NCBI GenBank assembly: GCA_032622095.1 | Contig: CP136065.1 | Coordinates: 109,101,195-109,165,194 of the forward strand | Length of the DNA stretch: 64,000 bases | Reading direction: 5' to 3' | From: Siphonodentalium dalli | Lineage: Eukaryota; Mollusca; Scaphopoda; Gadilida; Siphonodentaliidae | In this document: positions 10,834-20,225 of the stretch, piece after piece | Position numbering within the stretch: position 1 is the stretch's first letter | Layout of the letters: the number at the start of each line of letters is the position of its first letter | Program-made: the position numbers and the translations under genes | Notes under the pieces: model-generated | What the model was told of the DNA's origin: nothing | Seen by the model: only the letters and a program-made list of their open reading frames with translations | Databases searched by the model: none

Positions 10834-12207
10834 TTATGTCAAAGCTCTGGGGAATATGATGTTTTTACTACGCTGTTGGATGACCTCTCTCAATACTTCC
10901 CATGTTTTTTTCATATCAGACTTATGAGAGTTTAAGAGATTTTCATAATAAGACTTTATTGTATATCTTTTTATTCTATTAAAGTATTTACAATAGTTTT
11001 TATACTGTAGGATCTTACAATTAGTTGGATCTCTCAATTGTTCACGATACAATTTCTCTTTATGTATTGATGAATTCAGGAGGCCATCTGTCATCCATGG
11101 TTGTCGTTTTATGTATTTACGTTTGAGTTTAACTTCTTTTAGTGGAAAAGCAATATTATAAGAATTAGTGAAAATCTTCATAAAAGTGTTATATGTATAA
11201 TTGGGGTCATTTGAATGAAAAATGGCATCATAGTTTTCAGAAGACAAGATACGCCTGAAACATGAAATATTTTCCTCAGTGAAGCTTCTTAGCTTCTTAT
11301 TTTCTGGCTCTTGGTTTGCCTTGTAAGTAGTAGTTTCACGATAAAACATTCCAAAGTGATCACTAACATCAGCCAAAATTATCCCAGACTGAAAAGCAGA
11401 TAAGGGGTCATTTATGAGTATTTGATCAATCAGAGTTGCTGTATATGCGGTTACTCTAGTTGGTCTAAGAATAGTTGGTGAAAAACCTTCAGCAAAGACT
11501 GTATTTATAAATTCATTTGTTTTTGCATGTAATCCAAATTTAAGAAGATCAATATTAAAGTCTCCCATTAAGAAAGCTTTTTTATGTTCAGAATTTATTC
11601 TATTCATAAGTTCTTTCATGGTCTTTATGAATCTGTCAATGTCTGCTTTAGGTTGTGTATTAGGTCTATAGATAATTCCTACAATATAAGATTTTTTGTG
11701 AGGTTCATTAATTTCGATGAACAGTGACTCAAAAATGTGAGGAAGAAATATAGATAATTCCTCCCTAATTTTATAATTAATGTCATTCCTAATGTAAAGC
11801 CCTACTCCTCCTCTGGAATCGTCATCATCTGGTCTACATCTCTTTATAAGAGGATGATAGTCATCTAGGGGAAAATTAATGTTATCCGGAGCTCGAAATA
11901 TTTCAGTAAGTCCTATTATACCAAATTTATCTTTTTTATTTTGAAGTTCAAACATTAAAGAATTGAAAGCATCCCAATTACTGTTTAAACTTTGACAATT
12001 CAAATTAAACAATGATAACCGACTCTTGTCATCAGAAATCGTATTGTTATATTCTTCAGGTGAGAAATATTGTGTAGAATCTAGCCCGCTCAAGGGATTA
12101 TCATTTAAATCATTATGCACATCAGAACCCATTTCATATTTATTTATGAAGTCATAATTTCCATTATTTTCTATCTCATCAAATCCAATGGTATTTTGAT
12201 CAGCCAT
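10834..12207 (-). CDS. LINE-A ORF2 N-terminal part: APE-type endonuclease
   Basis: An apurinic-endonuclease-like domain that nicks target DNA for target-primed reverse transcription. The 457-codon frame starts at an ATG and shows the family residues in order: Asn70 (LFNLNCQSL), Glu102 (GLTEIF), the IIYRP segment at 178-182, Asp216/Asn218 (LMGDFNID) and the final SDH at 282-284. Residues 290-440 form the usual basic linker to the RT. The frame ends at a TAA 10834-10836 only because one base seems to have been lost from the CCCC run just upstream; reading on in the neighbouring frame leads directly into the RT. No other lesion is visible, so the copy looks young. Confidence 0.92.
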   Translation of the reverse strand: MADQNTIGFDEIENNGNYDFINKYEMGSDVHNDLNDNPLSGLDSTQYFSPEEYNNTISDDKSRLSLFNLNCQSLNSNWDAFNSLMFELQNKKDKFGIIGLTEIFRAPDNINFPLDDYHPLIKRCRPDDDDSRGGVGLYIRNDINYKIREELSIFLPHIFESLFIEINEPHKKSYIVGIIYRPNTQPKADIDRFIKTMKELMNRINSEHKKAFLMGDFNIDLLKFGLHAKTNEFINTVFAEGFSPTILRPTRVTAYTATLIDQILINDPLSAFQSGIILADVSDHFGMFYRETTTYKANQEPENKKLRSFTEENISCFRRILSSENYDAIFHSNDPNYTYNTFMKIFTNSYNIAFPLKEVKLKRKYIKRQPWMTDGLLNSSIHKEKLYREQLRDPTNCKILQYKNYCKYFNRIKRYTIKSYYENLLNSHKSDMKKTWEVLREVIQQRSKNIIFPRALT

Positions 12208-14106
12208 TAGGAAAAATGAAAAAATGTAATGAGGAAAATTCTGGCAGTCACTTGACTTACATAGATGTGATGGAGTAGTCTATAGGGCCTCAGAGTCGGA
12301 ATTCCATAAATAAACATTGCATAATTATTATCAACACAAGATATCATATGAAAATAAAAATACTTCCGGTTACACCGCATTTAAATGACCAGTGGGCATT
12401 CTCACCTCTAGGGCTATACCAGAGATGGTTCAGAACAATCGTGACCTGGTATAGAATCAATATGTTGGTAGCACTTAATGTGTTCAACTTAATAATGAAA
12501 TCTGTCTTCGAATGCATATTTAATTGCATATAGAGTTATTTATATATGACATTATTAATATTAGTACTGTTTAGTCAATTTGTGTTACGTAAAATTTTGA
12601 GTGAAAGTATTAATGTGAAAGTATAGATGTCTGCCATCAAAGTGGCAGTCTTCCTTGGAATTCCTGTTTCTGACCAGAATGATTATTCCTTTCATTTGTT
12701 ATATTATTGTCATCATTGATGTAGGAAATCAATATATATATTTTATTTTATAGTTTAACTATGAATATGTGGAGTAACTTAAACTATTAATCATTAATAT
12801 ATTAAGTGATTTTACCCGTATATAATATTCCATTATAGAGTGACAGGTTAAGAATTAAACAGCATTTGAAAAGTAATGATTTGACCCCTGCATGATGGGA
12901 GCCGAACAAATGCATGACCATGCCGCATTAGTGCAAATCCCACCATAAAGGGATTAACTGTCAGATTACAACAGCCAAAATTCTATATATATTCATGGGT
13001 ACATGTAGGTAAATACTTATACTTTTTGATGCCAAACAAGTAATGATTGGTAACATCATTGTAGAATACCTCCCTCCCATCAACTGGCGGATTCGAGTCA
13101 AGTAACATTCTTTCTCTGTTGATAAAAACTAAGAATATATTTCGAAGATACAGCAACGCCCAAAGCAATCGACCACCCAACCACAGCAGAACCATGAGCA
13201 ACCCCTCAGGACAGTCAGAAACATGGCCCGCCGCCACCCATCGGAAATATCTCGACGAGAACTTTCCGATGAATGGCAACAAACCACAACTCCGACCAAA
13301 TCCCGAAAAATCACCCACAACCCCAATGCGGTCGAGGGTCAATCACTCAGCATTACTGAGGGAACAAGTAACCCTACACCCCTTAACTCAAGGCCCTAAT
13401 GTTAGACATAAATTTTGTATTTTAATATCTCAAATACTATATGATGGTAAAGGGATATATTTTAAGCCGAAGCAAACTTAACCCCCAATGACTCCCCTTC
13501 CCGAAAAATTAGAAATGGAAGGGAGAGTTTAAGGGAAATTTGCCCTTAAGTAACCATTGATAGAGAGACATACTTTACCCCTATGTCACAGTCCTTCACA
13601 TGACGAGAATGCCTTCGTCAAAATTACCAAGTTTCGAGGAGATTTACCCACTTTCAAATATGGTTGAACTTTGGTAATCCCTTAAAATACTATTCAGGAT
13701 CCAAAAGTGGTAATGCAAAATTGGAAGAATACATAATATTTCTGTTATTAAAATGGTATATACCGGTACTAGCAGAAATGGAAAGTGGAAGGACTGTTAA
13801 AAGGAAGTATAGCTCTCATATGACTCAAATGAACCACTGAAGAGGGGAGGGGGGCATTGACAATGATGAATGGCAATATTAAAGTCACCTGACCAATTCC
13901 AGAGAAATCTACCCACATCTCTGCCACAACTAAATGACATATATTTAACTGTTTTCACTTGTATGAAGTACCATAATTAAACAAATGTTCAATACATGTA
14001 GAAATAACATCGTAGGTATACGGTAGTTCAAGAATCAACCACTCTGCTACAAAGTACCATAATTGAATAAATGTTTGTCAGAATCAGCACTTCACATAGT
14101 TCAGAA
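12208..14106. other. LINE-A inter-ORF region
   Basis: About 1.9 kb between ORF1 and ORF2, unusually long for a LINE. It holds a 14-base sequence at 12289-12302 (CTCAGAGTCGGAAT) whose exact complement lies in the 3' region at 8756-8769, and a GC-rich patch at 13133-13399. The rest is AT-rich with no recognisable frame. Another, unrecognised insertion here would explain the length. Confidence 0.5.
13133..13399 (+). other. GC-rich patch with unidentified open frame
   Basis: Clearly more GC-rich than its surroundings. One plus-strand phase is open for 88 codons from after a TAA to a TAA at 13397, with the first ATG at 13223 (MARRHPSEISRRELSDEW...). Another plus phase and a minus phase are also open, so composition alone may explain it. 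The peptide is rich in Pro, Ser, Thr, Gln and Arg, and I recognise no family. It could be a fragment of a LINE ORF1 or an inserted exon-like piece. Confidence 0.3.
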
Positions 14107-14913
14107 TCAGCCGCTCTGATGAAGCACCCACTTCCCTGCTGCATTTCTAGTTTCCAGTACTACATTCACTCCTTGAACCCTTATTCTCGTCTTCTTCTGT
14201 TGCGTCGACCTTAGTGTATAAGCGATGTTAGCTAGATCACCTCTTGCTCTCTTTAGCTCCGGTGGGAGATCCGATCTGATGGAGAGTTTAGTTCCCTTTG
14301 TTTGATCTAAGCAATTTAGGACAGCTTGCTTATCCCGGTCGGTACCAAACACAGCAATTAAAGGATGTGGAGGTGGTTGTCGGCCCTGTTGATTGGGAGA
14401 CTGCTTGTGCACGATAGGAAGTCGGTGACAGTTTACTAATCTTTCAACTATTTTGACAGCAGTTTGCTTTTCCATCTTCAGTGTGTTTATCAGAGTGTTT
14501 TGCAAAACATTGTAAGAGTCCTCATTATTAGAATTCTGCATAACACCATAGAACAATAAGTTATACTTCCTGTCGTGAATTTCACGTAACATTCCTCTGT
14601 CCCATATTTCACTCATTTTTGCAAGTAATCTGGTCTCCAGATCAGGAATAATATCATCGGTGATCTCTGTTATTTGTCTCTGGTTTTCAAGCACGGACTG
14701 AGCCAAATCTTTTTGTTCATCAGAAATAGATTTTACATCCTGAATAATAGCTTCCATTTTTGTTGTCAAAGTTGATAGTTCAGACCTAACAGAACTGAAA
14801 TTTGTTTCTAATGACTTTGTTAGTGATGCCATAAATTCATGCATGTCCTTTTTAGTGACTATATCTGTCCCGCCGGCCGATTCAGACAGGTTCATTTTCC
14901 GATCGTCGATCAT
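14107..14913 (-). CDS. LINE ORF1 protein, L1-ORF1p-like (coiled coil, RRM, C-terminal domain)
   Basis: An RNA-binding chaperone-type protein expected to coat element RNA. The 268-codon frame is intact from ATG to stop. Residues about 20-95 are heptad-rich and fit a coiled coil (LTKSLETNFSSVRSELSTL...). RKYNLLFYGV at about 114-123 looks like the first strand of the RRM-like domain of L1 ORF1 proteins, followed by a helix with repeated Asn/Leu and then PLIAVFGTDRDKQAVL. The end (LRSTQQKKTRIRVQGVNVVLETRNAAGKWV) fits the small C-terminal domain. It lies 1.9 kb upstream of ORF2 on the same strand, inside the putative TSD pair, and is therefore assigned to LINE-A. It could instead be a remnant of another LINE or a domesticated gene. 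Confidence 0.7.
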   Translation of the reverse strand: MIDDRKMNLSESAGGTDIVTKKDMHEFMASLTKSLETNFSSVRSELSTLTTKMEAIIQDVKSISDEQKDLAQSVLENQRQITEITDDIIPDLETRLLAKMSEIWDRGMLREIHDRKYNLLFYGVMQNSNNEDSYNVLQNTLINTLKMEKQTAVKIVERLVNCHRLPIVHKQSPNQQGRQPPPHPLIAVFGTDRDKQAVLNCLDQTKGTKLSIRSDLPPELKRARGDLANIAYTLRSTQQKKTRIRVQGVNVVLETRNAAGKWVLHQSG

Positions 14914-14926
14914 ATTATTCTAATTA

Positions 14927-14944
14927 GTGATGTCGTAAAATGAT
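14927..14944. repeat. Putative target-site duplication of LINE-A (5' side)
   Basis: Partner of 8597-8614 (16 of 18 bases identical), located immediately beyond the ORF1 end of the element. Confidence 0.6.
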
Positions 14945-15235
14945 ATTACTCGATTTAAGGCAAATTGAAGTGATATTTACCTAAGTACAAATGGAGTTTG
15001 ATAACAAGCCATACCGTGCAAAAATGTCATATCTAATTAATAATTTTCGAGAAAAAAAATTGACCGATATACATGTACCCTGTAGCCATCTGTAGGAAAC
15101 TTCCTTCCAAGGGGGTGCTGTCGGAACATACATGTATCAAGGTGGACCCCCTCCCCAATTGGAGACTCTCTATCCATGCCCATTGGAAATAAATTATAAT
15201 GTACAATGGAATGAATAGCCAATAGGTTGCTGGCA

Positions 15236-15350
15236 TTTCATACCATGGAAGTTTGACATAGAGATGTTTCGCACCAGGGTTCTGGATATTTCATACCAGT
15301 TTCTGTATCATTTCGACAATTCGTACCATTGAGTATACCGGTATTATTTT
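15236..15350. repeat. GGTACGAAA-type motif, short array
   Basis: TTTCATACCA, TTTCGCACCA and TTCGTACCA recur; these are the complement of the GGTACGAAA motif of 3590-3870. Confidence 0.5.
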
Positions 15351-15364
15351 TTTTTTAAATTACA

Positions 15365-16375
15365 TTAAAGGTACTCAGTCCGATTCGATGGTTCTCATGT
15401 CATCAGATTTCAACAACAACAACATTTTTTTGAAATGCCACACTTCGTTTACCAGAATCGATTAATGGCCCAAAAATAATGCTAACCAGTCAAATATAGT
15501 ACACTAGCAGGTGACCCGACTTCGTCCGGGCTTTGACCTTGAATTGACCATTTTGAAGGTCAAGGTCAGGTCGGGGTCACGATTTGACCCGTCGAAAACA
15601 CTCCCCCGATAAAAGTAACCCTAGGTATCAAATTTCGTCGAAATCCGTTAATTTTTTTATTTAATTTGAGTTAATTCTGCCTTTTTAATCAATATAAATG
15701 ATGGTACCCGTCCCGTGATGCATGGTACCCGTCCCTAAAAGAGGTACGTTTGTGGGTACCCGTTTCAAGGTGAAGATCACCTCGGGCGGAAAGCCCTAAG
15801 TACGTCACACAACACGCTCATGTCTGGATACAGTCTTACACGCACACGCCCAGACCCAGACGTAAGAATCACATTACACACATACGCTCTTTATCAACGA
15901 CACTGCGGATACGAACGCTCTTTAACTATCAACGCGATTAAGCCCACCGTGCCAATGGCGGTAATTTTTGTGACTGGGAGTGGAGAATGGGTGCTCTGAG
16001 CTTCTCCCGGCCATAGCTAACAAACAAACAACAAACAAACAGACAGAAGTTCCAAAATATATATTAGATGTATACAATTGTTATTTATCAACATTTTGTG
16101 CAACGAAATTTTGGCGGTTTGTCAAATATCTGACACAAAAAGCCACTTGCTTTTAGAGTTATCCATCTTCGTCCGCAATTTGGTCCGAGATCGTCTTCTC
16201 GTTGACTTTTTACTGGGCCACCAAAAAAATTACCGATGGAGAAAAATAATAGATTTCAAAAATCGATATCTGATCACTCTCAGATTTGATGGGTGGGTTC
16301 CTCAACTCAAATCAAATATATTTTACCCCGAAGCCAAGGAAATAGTAATATTCAAGCGTTAATTCGGATTATGCA
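15365..16375 (+). mobile_element. TTAA-associated MITE copy, interrupted by a Helitron
   Basis: Begins with TTAA at 15365 followed by AGGTACTCAGTCCGAT, the same terminal repeat as the copy at 48395-48846. The body (a CAACAACAAC stretch, then TATTTATCAACATTTTGT, then a part with GATGGGTGGGTTCCTC) matches that copy in reverse complement. A Helitron occupies 15504-16068. The far terminal repeat is not recognisable; the sequence diverges after GCGTTAATTCGGATTATG near 16370. The fragment at 53-170 shares this variant ending. Confidence 0.75.
15504..16068 (-). mobile_element. Non-autonomous Helitron
   Basis: Read on the minus strand it begins TCTAATATATATTTTGGAA and ends in a GC-rich hairpin (GCCCGGAC...GTCGGGT) followed by a short spacer and CTAG. 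Flanking bases are A before TC and T after CTAG, the classic Helitron target. No Rep/helicase is present. The same ends are found at 31798-33780. The interior contains AAGGTCAAGGTCA motifs and a (CAAA)n tract near 16020. Confidence 0.85.
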
Positions 16376-16518
16376 TCTTTAACTTTGTCGCGACAATTTC
16401 AATTTGTTCATTTTGTTTCGCAAAAAAAAGAAAGAAATATGTTAACATGTAAATGTCGGGTTGTCATCATCACGAACGTTAAATCATGAACATGTTCGCT
16501 TTCATTAAGTTAACACAA

Positions 16519-16650
16519 TTAAAATAATTTTTCACATACGAATGACCAATCATCATTTTTGGGAATCGACGAAACATACCAATATATGGTGTGAAATGAC
16601 CAAAAACATGGTACGAAACAATTAAATGTGTCATTCAAATCAAGGGTACA
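16519..16650. repeat. GGTACGAAA-type motif, short array
   Basis: AATATATGGTGTGAAATGACC and CATGGTACGAAACAATT belong to the family described at 3590-3870. Confidence 0.5.
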
Positions 16651-16944
16651 AACTGGCCATAGTTTGAGCCACGCAACAGACCTGGGTGAATCGCCAGGCG
16701 ATCGGTCTTCCACAATAAGGATGCATCTGGGAAGAGGGGAGTCAATCTAATTAACTGTTATCTATAACCAATACTTAAAAACAATAACAATTTATTCTGA
16801 TTTCTTTTGAAACACACAGAATAATTATTTACTGAGAATATTCTATATAAACATGTACAAATTCTCAAACAAAGGGAATTTCAATGTTCAAGAAATTTAG
16901 AGGTCCCCTCTTACTATGGAGGCCCTTTTCACATTTATTATTTA

Positions 16945-17120
16945 TTTGCGCTCAAGCACAAATATTAAGCGCAAATATTTGCGATTAAGCATAAATCATT
17001 TGGGCTTAAGCGATTGTCCTTTGCGCTTAAGCACAAATATGTGTCTATCAATTTGTTTGCGCTTAAGCGAAAATCATTTGCGCTTAAGTGTAAATGATTT
17101 GCACTTAAACGCAAATACCT
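16945..17120. repeat. Palindromic CTTAAG minisatellite, array 1
   Basis: The core TTTGCGCTTAAGCGCAAA is its own complement. CTTAAG-like centres fall at about 16964, 16984, 17005, 17026, 17062, 17083 and 17104, giving 20-21-base steps with one 36-base gap. A short second array is at 18105-18165. Confidence 0.8.
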
Positions 17121-17219
17121 AACACTCCCTTACTTCCCTCTGATTGTGAATGATGGAGTCCATCTCATAGTAAATTATTATGGGCCCATAGTAGTAGCCC
17201 ATACAGACTCGAAAGTTGA

Positions 17220-17580
17220 AAAGTCAAAAGCAACTCTGTCTCTGGTGTCCCAAAAATTGGTGCCTCACTCCCAGAGCTCTGATATATTTTATTAAAGGGA
17301 CATCTCCTGCACAAATATATGCCATTTCCATGGTCATAGCAGGGGAATTAGGGGTTACTGGGGGCTTGCTTCCCTCGTGGTGTACTTATTGAATTGAAAT
17401 AGGGGGAAAACATATTTTCATATTATCAGCATCCCTGTCCCTAAGAATTTGTATCTCCATCACAGAGATCTAGTACATTTTATAAAAGAGACATATCCTG
17501 CACAGATCTATACCATTTCCATGGTCATAAAAGGTATCTAGGGATCAATGGGGATTGCTTTCCTCATATGATGGGCCTAT
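17220..17580. repeat. Tandem duplication, about 210 bp unit
   Basis: Two diverged copies of a segment including TCCTGCACAAATATATGCCA and TTTCCATGGTCATA; the second begins near 17435. Confidence 0.65.
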
Positions 17581-17589
17581 ATAGACTTG

Positions 17590-18045
17590 AGTGCAAGCCT
17601 GCAAATAGCGTGTCTGTCATTTGCAGAATGAGGTCCCCATAGGGTGAATTTAGTGACGCTACCCCGCATAGTGGGCTAGCATAACTAAATTCACCCTCTG
17701 GGAACCTCATTCTGCTTAGGCCCTCGACTGCTATGGCAGACCTAGGATCAGATTGAAGTTCCCCAGTTGAAGTTGGTGATGTTCACCCATTTGGAGCCTC
17801 GATTATGGATTTTACCTTCTGCAAATTAGGGGATATAGAAACTTCCCACATGGGAAAACGTAAATAAAAACAATGTTAATTTGATACCATAGTTACTTCC
17901 CAGAAGATGAGGCCTAAACAGAATGAGGTCCCCAGAGGGTGAATTTAGTTATGCTAGCCCGCTATGCAGGGTAGCATCACTAAATTCACCCTCTGGGGAC
18001 CTCATTCTGCAAATGACAGACACGCTATTTGCAGGCTTGCTTGAG
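17590..18045. mobile_element. Doubly palindromic MITE, copy 1
   Basis: Outer inverted repeats start CAAGCCTGCAAATAGCGTGT and end with its complement. Each end additionally holds a palindrome of about 95 bases (GCAGAATGAGGTCCCCA...CACCCTCTGGGAACCTCATTCTGC). Between them is a unique body with AAATTAGGGGATATAGAAAC. Related copies are at 58320-58740 and, rearranged, 27795-28130. No coding capacity. Confidence 0.85.
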
Positions 18046-18104
18046 TGATGTGTTAGACCTATGCCATTTAAAATTAATTCAGGGAGATCAATGCATTAAT
18101 TTCT

Positions 18105-18165
18105 ATTTGCACTTAAGTGCAAATGATTTGTGATTAAACGTAAATTATTTGCACTTAAGCGCAAA
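18105..18165. repeat. Palindromic CTTAAG minisatellite, array 2
   Basis: Centres at 18112, 18133 and 18154, exactly 21 bases apart, with TTTGCACTTAAGTGCAAA cores. Confidence 0.75.
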
Positions 18166-18229
18166 AATTCATAAGTAATTGTATGTCATAATTTGCAAAG
18201 TTCTGTCAAATTCTCTTTAAAATATGACT

Positions 18230-18545
18230 AGATTCATAACGGTGATATTTGGTTAAATTTCATACCGAGTTATGTATACATAATCGAATTTTTGAGGGAT
18301 CGGGAGGGACTTGGACCATACGAATGACATATATTCATTGCTCCAATTATCTCTTAACATGAGCAATACAAAATGAAGTCACATTTCCGAACCAGTTCCA
18401 TACAGCAGAACCTGATCTAGAAGATATTAGCGAAAAAACGTTAAATTCCCTCTTTCAGCTGTCATTTTTACGACCATCTGGGGCGGGTAGTTCCAATTTT
18501 ACCCTAAAAATGTGGCATTATATCTCTCAGAGTCATACGTACTGA
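18230..18545 (+). mobile_element. Solo fragment of the foldback arm
   Basis: Matches part of the right arm (about 7950-8190) in the same orientation, including AATCGAATTTTTGAGGGATC and GTAGTTCCAATTTTACC. More diverged than the two arms are from each other, so probably an older insertion. Confidence 0.7.
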
Positions 18546-18944
18546 ATATGCCTAATTTTAAATCGTATATTTCATGGTAAGATTACTTGCGACATTTAGT
18601 AAATTGTATAACCACGAAACACTCTTTAAATTAGGAAAACCTCTTAAAAGAGGGGTTAAAGTGAAATTCCAGCGTGGCTCCATATCTAATACCAATACGT
18701 ATGTAAATATGTACATATGTGCAAAGTTTCATGCTTTAGTCAGACAATTTTAATAATTGTCTTGATTTTTTTATTTAATCTACTCCACTGTGTTATAGTG
18801 GACCATAGTGAATATTTATCGTCGTTTGATTTGCACCGAGTGAACTACTGCAAATCGTCACACCGACATGACATTGGGAATTCCCATGTTTATTTATATA
18901 TTTCTTATGTCACGTGAATAAAGTTTCTTCAAACATCGCCATCA

Positions 18945-19810
18945 GAGACCCCTAGCGTTAGTTCACGTTTTAATCATTGATTTCGAATTCCTAATCATTG
19001 GTTTGACCGGAAATAGTAGATTGCGCAATTAGATATTGGTTGGAATACGAAACCTATAGAATTGAAAGGACGTCATTAATTTTGCATTGGTGATAATTTA
19101 TATCTTTTAAATATAAGAATGACAATAAGGTCTATTAGTTTAATAACGATAATCATTGCTCGTGGGAAATCGTCTATTGGTTTGAAATATGTTTATTGAA
19201 ACGGAATGTACTAAGTACGTTATTGAATATGTGCGAATCTTACTATAATTGTTTGTTATTATATATTAGTTGAACAGTGAATACTAATAACTTAAAATAG
19301 AACATTAATTTTGCATCGGTCAACATTGATTATGAATCTATATCTATTAAAACGGAACTGTCTCTTATTGAATCCAAGAACGATTATTGGTTTGGAAATG
19401 GAGTCTATTGGTTTGAAATAGATTGCCATTGATTAAGAAAATATGGCTATTGAAACGGAACTGTCTCTTATTGAATCCAAGAACGACTATTGGTTTGAAA
19501 ATAGAGACTATATTGTTTTCACAAACCACCATTAACTTTTATTTCATGTAATTTCCGACCGAATGGCCGCCCATACATATATGTGACAATGAACAAAACC
19601 CATTTTGGTTTTGTGTGAAACAAATTTTTTAAGATTACCGAAGTTGTTTGCAAGATTTGTCTATGGAGAAGTACTAATTTAGAGCTCTCCCCAAATGAGT
19701 TGAAACTCTTTTCAAATATTCGAAAAAATATCTAATTATTTCGAGATATAGAAGAGGGCTGCCCGACTTGTTGAAATGTGTTCAATTATTTAGATTTATC
19801 AGGGCTCTTT
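18945..19810 (-). repeat. 21-bp-phased CAAT array, copy 2 (inverted)
   Basis: Reverse complement of about 1900-2560, reading ATTG/ATTGG on the plus strand with the same 21-base step. It is followed at 19675-19800 by a GAGCTCTCC segment with ATATCTAATTATTTCGAGAT that is in the same orientation as the copy at 1570-1690, not the inverted one. Confidence 0.8.
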
Positions 19811-20154
19811 TTCACCGACTGGGTTTATTGTATAGACCGGGTCGATTAATTGGTAGCAGCTGAACGAACAATATTACGACACACACTGATTGGCCCAATC
19901 TATCAGATTTGTCATTTGTCAATAGACATTAACTCACGACTATATTGCGAACACTCACCGGATGCATAAATTATGCGCGTTTCTCACACAACATGGCGGT
20001 ATAGAGATTCAGACTGAATCTTTCTGCGGAATGAATTTTGAAAATATATTTTCTTAGATCTTAGAATTAGCAAGGATGAAGAGCCAATATAACGTCTCAG
20101 TCAATTTTTAATACTTCCATGACTGGAGCATCCTGAAGTTTTGCGAAATTAAAC

Positions 20155-20225
20155 CCTGTGCCAATGCATTCTCTTATATACGCGAGTCTCCCACATAGAG
20201 CCTCTCATATATAAGAGAACATTGG
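20155..20225. mobile_element. Short hairpin repeat
   Basis: CCAATGCATTCTCTTATATA at the left pairs with TATATAAGAGAACATTGG at the right. Relatives: 57758-57815 (complete hairpin) and 36262-36300 (left half). Confidence 0.65.

Larger units (their letters stand above)
8615..14926 (-). mobile_element. LINE-A, non-LTR retrotransposon, about 6.3 kb
   Basis: Minus-strand LINE with, in transcript order, ORF1 (14913-14107), a long inter-ORF region, ORF2 with endonuclease (12207-10834) and reverse transcriptase (10804-9074), a 3' region of about 450 bases, and a (TATC)n tail at 8613-8629. The flanking 18-base near-direct repeats support one insertion spanning all of it. Only about 13 bases precede the ORF1 start, so the copy may be truncated at the 5' end. 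The RT type (no RNase H, APE endonuclease, microsatellite tail) fits the jockey/CR1 superfamily; the clade is not resolved. Alternatively ORF1 belongs to a separate older element. Confidence 0.7.
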
